64,000 nucleotides of DNA from Candidatus Zipacnadum vermilionense (GCA_029821755.1 JALGSV010000002.1:116797-180796), one strand, 5' to 3'. Positions 42,922 through 50,463 are shown, counted from the first letter of the stretch. Notes: a model not told the origin generated them from the letters alone. Program-made: numbers and translations.

Positions 42922-42938
42922 CTATCACTGCGTGATAG
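42922..42938. promoter_or_regulatory. Perfect dyad, putative regulator site
   Basis: CTATCAC-TGC-GTGATAG, placed 17 bases upstream of the -35 of the homocysteine promoter, a position suited to an activator or repressor. It stands out in AT content from its GC-rich surroundings. Confidence 0.55.
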
Positions 42939-42954
42939 ACAAACACACCCCCCT

Positions 42955-43140
42955 CCCGGTGCCACCGGTGTCTCGCCGGTGCTTGTAGGGGCGGCACTTC
43001 CTGTGCCGCCCGGCGGTCGTTGCCGCGGTGCTCCCCTCCCGGTACGACGGGCGTCTCGCCCGTCGCTCCCCTTCCCCTCTCCCCGGCCGTAGGCGCGGGA
43101 GAGGGGAAAGCGCACGTCCGCGTGCGCAGGGGTGAGGTTC
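42955..43140. repeat. Cluster of short GC palindromes
   Basis: CCACCGGTGTCTCGCCGGTG, TAGGGGCGGCACTTCCTGTG with CCGCC, TACGACGGGCGTCTCGCCCG and CCCCTCTCCCCGGCCGTAGG-type arms stand side by side between the operon promoter and the methyltransferase gene. No gene is visible in 42458-42803 or 42939-43145. Confidence 0.5.
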
Positions 43141-43145
43141 TCTCC

Positions 43146-44777
43146 CTACTCCAACCCCAACCTCTCAGCCTTCGCCTTCTTCCGCTTCGGCGCCCGGGCG
43201 AAGCTCGTCACCACCGGCGACCACCGCGGCAGCTCCAGCCTCTCCCGCTCCTCCAGCAGCCCCTCCACCGTAAGGATCTGCAGGCGCGGCACCGGCTCCT
43301 CCAGCGTCGGCGGCTTGTAGAACCCCGCCGCCGCCGCTTCCTCCCGCATCGGTCGCGTCGGCTCCTCCAGCGTGATGAACGCCCCCATCTCCGCCTTCTC
43401 CCGCTCCAGCACCCCTTTCAGGTCCCGCACCTGGGCGGAGTTCACGTGCCCCGACTTGACCGAGATTACCACCCGCTTATGCGCCCCCGAGTCGTCGTCG
43501 CGGAAGTACACATTCCCGTCAATCCCCTGATCCGCGCCCTTCTTGACCTCTCCCGCCGGCCGCGCCTTCACCAGCCCCAGCGCCCACAGTTGGAACTGGT
43601 GCCGGTCCTGCTGCGCCAGCGCGTGCCCGCTCGCCAGGTCGGTCGGCTCACCGGTCACTTCATAGTCAGCCAGGTCCGGCCCGAAGGCGTCCGCCAGCCG
43701 GCTCTTCATCAGGGTAATGGCGATATGGGTAATGTCAATCCCGATCCACCGCCGATGCAACCTCTCCGCCACCGCAATAGTAGTCCCACACCCACAGAAC
43801 GGATCGAGCACCAAGTCCCCCTCGTTCGAGGAGGCGAGGATGATGCGTTCGAGGAGGGCTTCGGGCTTCTGGGTGGGGTAGCCGAGGCGCTCGGTGTGCC
43901 AGGATCGGAGCGCCTGCAGATCATCCCAAACATCCTGGAGCGCTATGCCCGGCGCTTCTTCCAGGAACACCTTCAGGCGCGGGACGCCGTTGCGCGTCCA
44001 GAAGATGCGATTCTCGCGCAGCATGCGGTCGATTCCTGCCTGGTCGAACATCCAATGACGTCCACGGGGCGGCGGTATGACCCCACGCTCCCCAAACTCC
44101 CTCGGGGGCCCCACACCTGCTCCCGAGAGGTCCGCCGACATAAAGCGCCTGCCATCGTCATCCGTGTACCTATAGTACTGCTCAACGTACGCCGGGTTGT
44201 AGGCCTGGTAAACCTTGTTCCACAGTGATTGCGCTGACTTCGCGTAGAAGAGGATTGTGTCGTGGACGTTACCACAACGCCCCGCATCGCTGTGGGTCGT
44301 CGTGCGACGCCAGATGATCTCGTTGCGGAAGTTCACCGGCTCGAACACCGCGTCCATGACCAGTTTCAGATAATGGCTCGCCGTCGGGTCACAATGCAGG
44401 TAGATGCTCCCGGTCGGCTTGAGCACCCGGCGCAGTTCCACCAGCCGAATCGCCATCATGGTCAGGTAGGCCATCATGTCGTTCTGTCCCAGGAATCGCC
44501 GCAGCGCCTGCATCAACTCGGAGACCTTCTCCGGCCCGGAGGTGACGATCTCGTCATAGGCCCCCTCGGCCATCCCCCAGTGCCAGAAGTCGTCAAAGGC
44601 CTTGATCTGCGCCGCCGACTCCGCCCCCGACCGCTCCTTGAACAGCACGTTGTACGAGGCCTTGGAGTTGAAGGGCGGGTCGAGGTAGATGAGGTCCACC
44701 GACTCGTCCCCCACATACCGCCGCAGAATATCGAGGTTATCGCCGAAGTAGAGGTGGTTGGGAGGGGGGGTGGACAT
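43146..44777 (-). CDS. Beta-class DNA methyltransferase fused to Mrr-like restriction-nuclease domain
   Basis: 543 residues from the ATG at 44777. The methyltransferase has motif IV first, SVDLIYLDPPFNSKASYNVL (DPPF), then the target-recognition region, then YPTQKPEALLERIILASSNE and LVLDPFCGCGTTIAVAERL (motif I), the beta-class order of adenine-N6 or cytosine-N4 enzymes. From residue ~400 a nuclease-like domain follows, KKGADQGIDGNVYFRDDD and KRVVISVKSGHVNSAQV, matching the GxDG...(Q/S)xK core of Mrr/PD-(D/E)xK enzymes, with Ser where Glu or Gln is usual. A single-polypeptide restriction-modification enzyme or a decayed one is possible. A membrane protein gene lies directly upstream. Confidence 0.85.
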   Translation of the reverse strand: MSTPPPNHLYFGDNLDILRRYVGDESVDLIYLDPPFNSKASYNVLFKERSGAESAAQIKAFDDFWHWGMAEGAYDEIVTSGPEKVSELMQALRRFLGQNDMMAYLTMMAIRLVELRRVLKPTGSIYLHCDPTASHYLKLVMDAVFEPVNFRNEIIWRRTTTHSDAGRCGNVHDTILFYAKSAQSLWNKVYQAYNPAYVEQYYRYTDDDGRRFMSADLSGAGVGPPREFGERGVIPPPRGRHWMFDQAGIDRMLRENRIFWTRNGVPRLKVFLEEAPGIALQDVWDDLQALRSWHTERLGYPTQKPEALLERIILASSNEGDLVLDPFCGCGTTIAVAERLHRRWIGIDITHIAITLMKSRLADAFGPDLADYEVTGEPTDLASGHALAQQDRHQFQLWALGLVKARPAGEVKKGADQGIDGNVYFRDDDSGAHKRVVISVKSGHVNSAQVRDLKGVLEREKAEMGAFITLEEPTRPMREEAAAAGFYKPPTLEEPVPRLQILTVEGLLEERERLELPRWSPVVTSFARAPKRKKAKAERLGLE

Positions 44778-44942
44778 GGGGAGGAGGTTCGACGAGGAGG
44801 CGGGGAGGACCTGCCGCAATGGCGCGGCCCGCGTACTACTGGCGACCAGCAGGGGCGCGCCTGTGCGTGCGTGCCCTCCCTGGTGGCTCCCACGCGCCTT
44901 TGGCGTGAGGCGGGGACTTGGGGAAGCGGGTGCTCACACACA

Positions 44943-45527
44943 TCAGGCGTGTCGCCCGCCGGCATCACTGTCGATAACTTCCTTGCCATAGGCCGGCTGA
45001 CCGGAGGCCGCGGAAACGTTGCGGAAGAGCCGGAATTCCCGGAAGCGCTGCTTGTCCTGCTTGCCTCCGATCTCTGTCCAGGAAACCGTGAGGAACGTAT
45101 CATGATCCGCGTTCGGCACACTCTTTTCGGACAAGACGAAGTATGCCGTCTCGAACGGTGAGAGCGCGGGTGTTCCCCAGCGCAAGGCAGCGCCCTTGGA
45201 ATGAGGCAGATCCGGCACTGCAGGTCTCCACATCGCATGCTGTCCCTGGCCCTTCGCCACAGCCCGCCCCTCGCGATCAGGAACAGCGCAGACCTCAACG
45301 TCTATGATTGCCGCGCGGCTGACGTTGGTGATCACCCAATGCCACGACGCCGCGCGGTTCGTCCCCTCCATCGGGCCGTCACCCACGCGAACATCGGTCT
45401 TCGTGTCCCGTTTGCGTATCTCTTCCGATGTGCGGTTGGCCTGCCGCGACAGCCGTATGGCCCAGATGGCGACTACGGTGGACACTATGGAGATCAATAT
45501 CGCCGGGTTTGTCAGGTACTCCGTCAT
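44943..45527 (-). CDS. Single-pass membrane protein of unknown function
   Basis: 194 residues from the ATG at 45527 (GAGGT seven bases upstream). One N-terminal membrane helix (AILISIVSTVVAIWAIRL) is followed by a charged linker (SRQANRTSEEIRKRDTKTDV) and a beta-rich domain with VITNVSRAAIIDVEVCAVPD and FRLFRNVSA. Similar small helix-plus-beta proteins are common near restriction and defence genes, but I recognise no family. It is transcribed toward the methyltransferase fusion with a 165-base gap. Confidence 0.65.
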   Translation of the reverse strand: MTEYLTNPAILISIVSTVVAIWAIRLSRQANRTSEEIRKRDTKTDVRVGDGPMEGTNRAASWHWVITNVSRAAIIDVEVCAVPDREGRAVAKGQGQHAMWRPAVPDLPHSKGAALRWGTPALSPFETAYFVLSEKSVPNADHDTFLTVSWTEIGGKQDKQRFREFRLFRNVSAASGQPAYGKEVIDSDAGGRHA

Positions 45528-45758
45528 ATTATGTACCTCGGAATTCCGGAGATTACAGTAATACCACACTCGATCCCCCTGCTTTTTGCCCAGCAACCTC
45601 CACCCGCTTCTCACTCCCCGCAATCTTCCTCAGTGCCACCGCTCCCCAGCGCAGCGCTCCCTTCCTTCCCGCGCACCTTCCCCCATGCCGAACGCCACGG
45701 TCGTCTGCCCACACCGCTACCTCCCACCTTCCACCTTCCACTTTTTTCCCCCAACCCC

Positions 45759-45786
45759 TTGACAAATAGTACAAAGCTGCTATAAT
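45759..45786 (+). promoter_or_regulatory. Consensus sigma70 promoter without a downstream gene
   Basis: TTGACA (45759-45764), 16-base spacer, TATAAT (45781-45786); both hexamers perfect. Start near 45793. The plus strand from there to 46135 has no ATG-led gene, and beyond it lies the antisense strand of 46136-46636. Confidence 0.75.
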
Positions 45787-45792
45787 GCTCCC

Positions 45793-45960
45793 GTAGTGAC
45801 CTTTATCTAGTCTGGATTGTCCACCTTGGCACGCTTCTCAGCGTGGCCCGGCCCAACTTCGCCGTCGTTGCCGACCATCTCCGACAGCCGGGGAGTTACC
45901 CTCGCCCGGCCCGGCCCCAGGGCCCTTATCACCGCACCGGCTCAGCGCCGCACAATTGCC
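45793..45960 (+). ncRNA. Candidate non-coding transcript behind the orphan promoter
   Basis: About 170 GC-rich bases with a GGCACGC-TTCTCA-GCGTGGCC hairpin. It leads into an R2-related repeat (45955-46015). No known RNA family core (6S, SRP, RNase P) was recognised. Extent is inferred from the promoter and the repeat. Confidence 0.3.
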
Positions 45961-46015
45961 CTCTCCTCCCCCTCTCCCAAGCCGTAGGCGCGGGAGAGGG
46001 GGCCGGGGGGTGAGG
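45955..46015. repeat. R2-related GC element
   Basis: CCCTCTCCTCCCCCTCTCCC, AAGCCGTAGGCGCGGGAGAG, GGGGCCGGGGGGTGAGG. The string AAGCCGTAGGCGCGGGAGAG also occurs, nearly identical, near 43085. The rest of 45528-46135 shows nothing further. Confidence 0.55.
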
Positions 46016-46135
46016 TTCCCGCTCTCCGCCCGTCGTTCCGGCCCCTCCTCCGTGGCACGAGGCCCCGGGCCCCGCACACCACCCGCACCGGTCGCCGCTC
46101 CACCCCCCCGGCGCGTACGCGGGTTCCTTGACAAC

Positions 46136-46636
46136 CTACGCGGCCGGGCGGCCGGGCAGGGCCTCATAGACCGTGGCGTAGTAGACCAGCCCCGAGCCCA
46201 GGAAGGCCGCGGCGATCAGGCCTACCACCCAGATGAAGGCCCACTGGAACAGCGAGGCCACCGTCTGCAAATCGGTCGCCCCTGCCTCCGGGCGGCGGTG
46301 GGTCTCCACCTCCGTGGTCAGGCGCGTCTCGTAGTGATTCGCCAGCTCCTCCAGCACCCGGTCCAGCTCCCCCTCCAGCTCGCCTTGACGCAGCATGCTG
46401 ATGAAGAAGGGCGAGAAGGACTGCGGGTAGCGGCTGAAGGCGCTGGCCAGCGACCGGCCCATCTCCACCGCCTCCTGCACCGAGTGGAGCACCTCCACCA
46501 AGAAGCGGCTCTCAGTCCCCTCGCGCAGGGACTCGAAGATGTCCAGAATGTTCACCTGCGCCGCCATGAGCGTGGCAAACTGCCGGCACATGGTGGCCAT
46601 TTCTGCGTTGCTGATGGTCTGATCGGTCTCGGGCAT
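46136..46636 (-). CDS. Single-domain type II secretion F (PilC/GspF-like) protein
   Basis: 166 residues; GAGGTG precedes the ATG at 46636. One T2SSF domain: MCRQFATLMAAQVNILDIFE, VLHSVQEAVEMGRSLASAFS, YPQSFSPFFISMLRQGELEG and LDRVLEELANHYE, then a hydrophobic anchor FQWAFIWVVGLIAAAFLGSG. Usual PilC/GspF proteins are ~400 residues with two such domains and three membrane helices, so this is half-size. It may dimerise, or be a remnant. No GspE/PilB ATPase is nearby, but a TPR gene immediately upstream could be co-transcribed. Confidence 0.75.
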   Translation of the reverse strand: MPETDQTISNAEMATMCRQFATLMAAQVNILDIFESLREGTESRFLVEVLHSVQEAVEMGRSLASAFSRYPQSFSPFFISMLRQGELEGELDRVLEELANHYETRLTTEVETHRRPEAGATDLQTVASLFQWAFIWVVGLIAAAFLGSGLVYYATVYEALPGRPAA

Positions 46637-46649
46637 AGATGCACCTCGT

Positions 46650-46716
46650 GTTGTAGGGCGGGGCCTACGTGCCCCGCCGTGGGAAGCGGCGAGCGACGTA
46701 GCGCCCGCCCTACGTT
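46650..46716. repeat. GTAGGGCGGG...CCCGCCCTAC dyad
   Basis: Outer arms TGTAGGGCGGG and CCCGCCCTACG enclose a GGGGCCTACGTGCCCC hairpin and a CGGCGAGCG arm, the same stem-around-hairpins layout as R1. Confidence 0.6.
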
Positions 46717-47214
46717 CTACTTCCTGCTCTGCAACTGCTTGACCAACCCCTGCGCCAGCTTGTGCTTCGGGTTGTGGGCCAGTTCCAGCTCCAATTCCGC
46801 TACCGCCTCGAGCAGTTCGCCGCGACGTAGGCGGAGGGCGGCGAGGTTGTAGTGCAGGTCGGGATGGGTGGGGTGTTCGGCGACCAGGCGCTCTAGGACC
46901 TCCCGTGCCTGGTCCAGGTGGCCCAGAGCAGTCTCGGTGGCGGCCAGGTTCAGCCAGGCCTGCGGGCGCGCGGGGTCCATCTCCGTGGCACGGGTGAACT
47001 CGCCGATGGCCGGGGTGTACTTCTCCAGATGATAGTAGGCCAGCCCCAGGTTCACGTGCGCCAGGTACGACTCCGGCGCCAGGCGCACGGCTTCCGAGAA
47101 GTGCTGGACCGCCTCGGGCCAGCGCTTCCGGCGCAAGGCGGCGGTCCCGGCGTGCAGATGCCGCCGGGCTGCGATTCTCGCTGGGCGGTCGGAGGGCAGG
47201 TTGCGTCGCAGCAT
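46717..47214 (-). CDS. TPR-repeat protein
   Basis: 165 residues; GGGAGG five bases before the ATG. Four tandem tetratricopeptide units are visible: AGTAALRRKRWPEAVQHFSE, VNLGLAYYHLEKYTPAIGEF, LNLAATETALGHLDQAREVL and YNLAALRLRRGELLEAVAEL, each with the Gly/Ala and Tyr/Leu spacing. No signal peptide or membrane segment. Its spacing to the F-domain gene suggests that both serve a membrane assembly, as scaffold and anchor, but no direct evidence exists. Confidence 0.85.
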   Translation of the reverse strand: MLRRNLPSDRPARIAARRHLHAGTAALRRKRWPEAVQHFSEAVRLAPESYLAHVNLGLAYYHLEKYTPAIGEFTRATEMDPARPQAWLNLAATETALGHLDQAREVLERLVAEHPTHPDLHYNLAALRLRRGELLEAVAELELELAHNPKHKLAQGLVKQLQSRK

Positions 47215-47331
47215 GGCCGCCTCCCTTTCGCGTCTGGCCGGAAACCTCTTCCCCTTCGCCGGCGTTTCTCCTTGTAGAGCTGCCCAGCAAACCTGCCAGG
47301 TCTGCAGCAGCCCGATTAGGAGGAACCCCTC

Positions 47332-47814
47332 GTGCGCTCACGGACGCTGCTAGTGCTGGCGATAGTCGTGTTGGGCGCGGGCGGATATGCCGTCTTCCGC
47401 ATGACGCGCCCGCCCCTGGACGACAAGACGCAGATCCAGAACCTGATCCTCACCGCCTCCCGCGCGCTCGAACAGCAGCGGGTCAAGAGCTTCATGGCGG
47501 TAGTGGCCGACGACTACAACGACGGGACGTACAACAAGCAAGACGTCGAGAACCTAGTGCGCGGCGCGGTTCTACAGAGCGGCGAGATCCGCGTTGTGCC
47601 GTACCTGCGTTCCCTGCAGATACAGGCCACGACCGCCACCGCGACGGTGGAGGCGGAGGTGACGGTGGGCTACACGCGCGGCAACCCCCACGCCGAGCCG
47701 GGGCGCGGCCGGTATACCGTGGAGATGGCCCTGCGTAAGGGCCGACATGGCTGGCAGGTTACCAGCGCCCGCGGCTGGGAGTCGGCCCAGGCGCAGTTTG
47801 GGGGAGAGATGTAA
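47332..47814 (+). CDS. Membrane-anchored protein, NTF2-like domain
   Basis: 160 residues from a GTG at 47332 with AGGAGG eight bases upstream. An N-terminal helix (TLLVLAIVVLGAGGYAVF) anchors a ~120-residue domain that looks NTF2/SnoaL-like: ILTASRALEQQRVKSFMAVV, DDYNDGTYNKQDVENLVR, then alternating strands ATTATATVEAEVTVGY, RYTVEMALRKGRHGWQVTSA. Such domains often have a binding rather than catalytic role. It diverges from the TPR gene across a 117-base gap. Confidence 0.65.
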   Translation: MRSRTLLVLAIVVLGAGGYAVFRMTRPPLDDKTQIQNLILTASRALEQQRVKSFMAVVADDYNDGTYNKQDVENLVRGAVLQSGEIRVVPYLRSLQIQATTATATVEAEVTVGYTRGNPHAEPGRGRYTVEMALRKGRHGWQVTSARGWESAQAQFGGEM

Positions 47815-47831
47815 GGGACTCACGCCGGCTC

Positions 47832-47862
47832 TGTAGGGCGCGGGCTAGTGCCGCGCCCTACA
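47832..47862. terminator. Perfect hairpin between convergent genes
   Basis: TGTAGGGCGCGG-GCTAGTG-CCGCGCCCTACA, 12 base pairs, centred in the 63-base space between 47814(+) and 47878(-). It could terminate both directions although T-tracts are poor (AAAAG on one side only). Confidence 0.6.
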
Positions 47863-47877
47863 AAAGAGGCGGGAGCG

Positions 47878-49863
47878 TCAGTCCTCAAAGACCACCATCC
47901 CGTGCTCCTCGATGCGCGGGACCGTGCAGGTGGCGCGGCCGCTCTCGTAGCTGAACTCCAGCGGCGTCTCGCCGGGTATCTGGAGAACCTGGCGGGGCGC
48001 GGCGGGGAGGCGCAGACTGATCTCCACGTCCACCAGCGGCGGGATATCGTCTAGCGTCTCACTGTGCACCGTGCGGCGCAAGGCGTGGTAGTTGACCACG
48101 TGCACCATTGTCTTATCCCCCAGGCGGGTTACCGTTACCTCGGAAGTTGCCGGGGCGCTGGTGGTGACCAGCGGTTCGGGCAGCAGCAGCCGCAGGCAGT
48201 TGCGCACCAGGCGCCGCAGGTTCAGATCCCCCCGCTCCCAGTAGGCCCGGAACATCGCCCCGCACAGGTAGATCACGTTACCCCGCCGCACCACGCCGGG
48301 CCGCTCGGCGCGCTTCTCCGCCGGGGTGTAGGAGTGCGAAACGTAGTGCTCCCAGGTGCGGTTGAAGTAGGGGTCCCACACCTCGGCGAGTACCTCCGCG
48401 TCCGCGGCCGCCGCTACGGCGGAACCGCCAGCGGTGAGGACCTGCAGGAAGTCGGGCGGGATGTCCGCCGCCAGCGGGTCCAGCGGGCGGAAGAAGTCCG
48501 GGCTGTAGGGGCTGGGTCCCTGGTAGCTTACGCCCAGTTGGTCGGCGAGGGCGAACTCGCCTTGTTCCCGGTCGAGTAGCGCCTCGTGGCTGAAGAGCAG
48601 CGCGCCGCCGGATTCCAGATAGGTGCGGAGGTTCTCAACAAGCTCCGGCGTGGGGTCGGTGGCGTCGGCGACGACCAGCACGGAGTAGGCGGAGAAGTCC
48701 ATCCACGGCTCGATGATATCGAACTGGGCCTGCTCCTCCAGCAGCATCTGCATGGCCCCGTCATGACCGGCATGCCGGGCGCCTGACAGGAGCAGGCCGA
48801 TCTCGGTGACCGCCTCCGCGCCCTGGCAGTACGGTTGCTTGGCGGCCACGTCGGCGAAGGCCTCCCCGATGGTGCGGTAGACCGCGGCGTCCAAGCGACC
48901 GCGGGGGTGCAGCTGATCACCGATGGAGATAGCAGCAGTGTTGGCCAGCATCCCCCCGCACTCCCACTTGAGCGCCTTTGCGGACTTAAGCCCGCCGAAG
49001 TCACCCCAACTGACCTGGAAGCGCCCGGTCATGCCCTGGATGGGCTTGCCGAAGTTGCGCGAGTAGCGCGACCAGAAGGGGAAGAAGGAGTAGCCCCAGC
49101 CTCCGGTGGGGAGGGCCTCGATCTCGACGTGGCTCTGGTGGACGATGCGCTTCTCCAGGCGCTCGCCGGCTGGACCGATGCCGTTGTAGAAGATGGTGGC
49201 CTGCGGTCGGCGGTCCCAGATCGCCGCGCTCATGCGGGCCATGAAGCGGTCGATGATCAGCTCGGTCATCCGCTTGACGTCGGCCTCGTTCTTCGGGTCG
49301 AGGCCCTCACGGGCCATGGACTCGAGGCAGTAAGGGCAGTAACAGCCCGGCTGATGGTGCCAGACGATGTCATAGAAGACCCCGTCGATATCGTAGTTAT
49401 CTGCCACCTCGCGGGCGATGGCCTCCACGTAATCCACGTATGGGCTGTTGAGGCACAGCGAGTGCCAACCGCCATAGTTTTCGCCGAAGTACTCCGGGCG
49501 TTGGGGGCGGCCCTGGTAGTCCACCTGCAGCCACTCGGGGTGGAGTTTGCCAATGTGGTCGTCCCAAACACAGGTGATGTAGGCCGGGACCTTGATGCCG
49601 AGTTCGTGGCAGGCCTCTAGCTGCTGCCCGAAGAGGTCCAACTTGAGCGAGGGATGCACCGGACCGATCTGGGAGGGGTAGTAACACTGCCCATGGTGAC
49701 AGCGGGCGAAGCAGGTACAGACCTCCACGTTCGCCTCGGCGAGAGTGCGGGCAAACTCAGCGGCGTCGAAATCGGCGCCGACATCGGGGAGGAGCGGGGA
49801 GGTGTGAAAGTCCAGGTGAATCCAGCGCAGGGGCAGGACCAGGGATGATTTTTCCAGCAGCAT
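47878..49863 (-). CDS. Putative glycoside hydrolase (GHL6/GH29-like barrel with beta-galactosidase trimerisation-like domain)
   Basis: 661 residues; AAGGAGAT eight bases before the ATG at 49863. No signal peptide. The barrel opens LRWIHLDFHTSPLLPDVGAD and continues CTCFARCHHGQCYYPSQIGP, YITCVWDDHIGKLHPEWLQV, NYDIDGVFYDIVWHHQPGCY with Asp typical of a catalytic nucleophile position in GH29/GHL6, and a CPYC pair. Around residues 380-560 there is a Rossmann-like amidotransferase-type domain (YSVLVVADATDPTPELVENL) as in beta-galactosidase trimerisation modules, then a beta C-terminal domain. A cytoplasmic glycosidase, possibly a fucosidase relative. Confidence 0.7.
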   Translation of the reverse strand: MLLEKSSLVLPLRWIHLDFHTSPLLPDVGADFDAAEFARTLAEANVEVCTCFARCHHGQCYYPSQIGPVHPSLKLDLFGQQLEACHELGIKVPAYITCVWDDHIGKLHPEWLQVDYQGRPQRPEYFGENYGGWHSLCLNSPYVDYVEAIAREVADNYDIDGVFYDIVWHHQPGCYCPYCLESMAREGLDPKNEADVKRMTELIIDRFMARMSAAIWDRRPQATIFYNGIGPAGERLEKRIVHQSHVEIEALPTGGWGYSFFPFWSRYSRNFGKPIQGMTGRFQVSWGDFGGLKSAKALKWECGGMLANTAAISIGDQLHPRGRLDAAVYRTIGEAFADVAAKQPYCQGAEAVTEIGLLLSGARHAGHDGAMQMLLEEQAQFDIIEPWMDFSAYSVLVVADATDPTPELVENLRTYLESGGALLFSHEALLDREQGEFALADQLGVSYQGPSPYSPDFFRPLDPLAADIPPDFLQVLTAGGSAVAAAADAEVLAEVWDPYFNRTWEHYVSHSYTPAEKRAERPGVVRRGNVIYLCGAMFRAYWERGDLNLRRLVRNCLRLLLPEPLVTTSAPATSEVTVTRLGDKTMVHVVNYHALRRTVHSETLDDIPPLVDVEISLRLPAAPRQVLQIPGETPLEFSYESGRATCTVPRIEEHGMVVFED

Positions 49864-50187
49864 GGCAGTGAATCTCCTTCCGCGGACACGGCCGGGGTGG
49901 TAGGGACGTGGGTGGGATTCGACGGGGGGAGGGGGGAATCCTCTCTCCCCAGCCCACCCCGACGCGCTGCGTACGTCGGCTCTCGTACGCACACGTGCGC
50001 TGTCGAAAGAGCGGGAGGAGAAGGAACGGGGTTTCGCAGCGGCTCATGTGTGTCTCCTGGCGCCAGGAAGACCGGGAAACACGCCGCGCAGACGCTTTTA
50101 CTAGGTTTACCATCAAGTTCTGCTCAAGCACGGCACTTCTTTATTGCAAGTTTACTTCAAGCGGCTTCCCCTGCGTCGGGGCGCGGG

Positions 50188-50193
50188 TATAAT
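50188..50193 (+). promoter_or_regulatory. -10 box of the small RNA
   Basis: TATAAT, with CTTCCC 17 bases upstream as a weak -35. Predicted start near 50200. Confidence 0.6.
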
Positions 50194-50199
50194 GGCGGC

Positions 50200-50292
50200 G
50201 TTCTAAGCAACAGATCTCTACGTATGCTCTAAACTGCCCCCCAAGCAGTAGTGGTGAAAGAGCCGATATCCCCAATCGGCTCTTTTGTTTTT
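50200..50292 (+). ncRNA. Candidate small RNA with own promoter and terminator
   Basis: About 93 bases with no open frame (an ATG at 50224 is followed at once by TAA). The folded parts are ACTGC-CCCCCAA-GCAGT and a terminal hairpin. No gene follows on this strand. It does not match tRNA, 6S, SRP or tracr-type features that I can recognise. Confidence 0.55.
50257..50292 (+). terminator. Intrinsic terminator of the small RNA
   Basis: AAAGAGCCGAT-ATCCCCA-ATCGGCTCTTT, 11 perfect pairs, then TTTTGTTTTT; a near-ideal terminator. Confidence 0.85.
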
Positions 50293-50302
50293 AACGGCAG
50301 AC

Positions 50303-50383
50303 ACGAAGACAAGCCCAACTAGAGGTACGAAGACAGGCCCAACGACAAGGGACCGGGAGCGATCCGGTTGTCGTTGGGCCTGT
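50303..50383. repeat. Direct repeat plus long inverted repeat after mrdA
   Basis: ACGAAGACAAGCCCAAC (50303) recurs as ACGAAGACAGGCCCAAC (50328). ACAGGCCCAACGACAA (50333-50348) pairs perfectly with TTGTCGTTGGGCCTGT (50368-50383), 16 base pairs with an inner CCGG/CCGG. It may be the mrdA terminator, though the T-tract is poor. Confidence 0.7.
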
Positions 50384-50403
50384 TGGTTTGTGGGGGCTTC
50401 CGG

Positions 50404-50463
50404 GTGGGCCGGATTCGCCGCTCTTTTCGAGCGCACCTCGTATGCGGCCCCTCCGGGAGGGCT
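50404..50463 (+). repeat. Repeat family R4, copy 2
   Basis: GGGCCGGATTCGCCGCTCTT, TTCGAGCGC, CTCGTATGCGGCCCCTCCGG. Loop changes keep the stems paired relative to the copies at 14642 and 55937. Confidence 0.6.

Noticed and set aside
45838..46167. Minus-strand frame downstream of the secretion-F-like gene
   Set aside because: Arg/Pro/Gly-rich translation of repeat DNA with no start context.
50303..50345. Possible CRISPR repeat pair
   Set aside because: Only two copies, 25 bases apart, no cas genes in the window and no regular spacer array.
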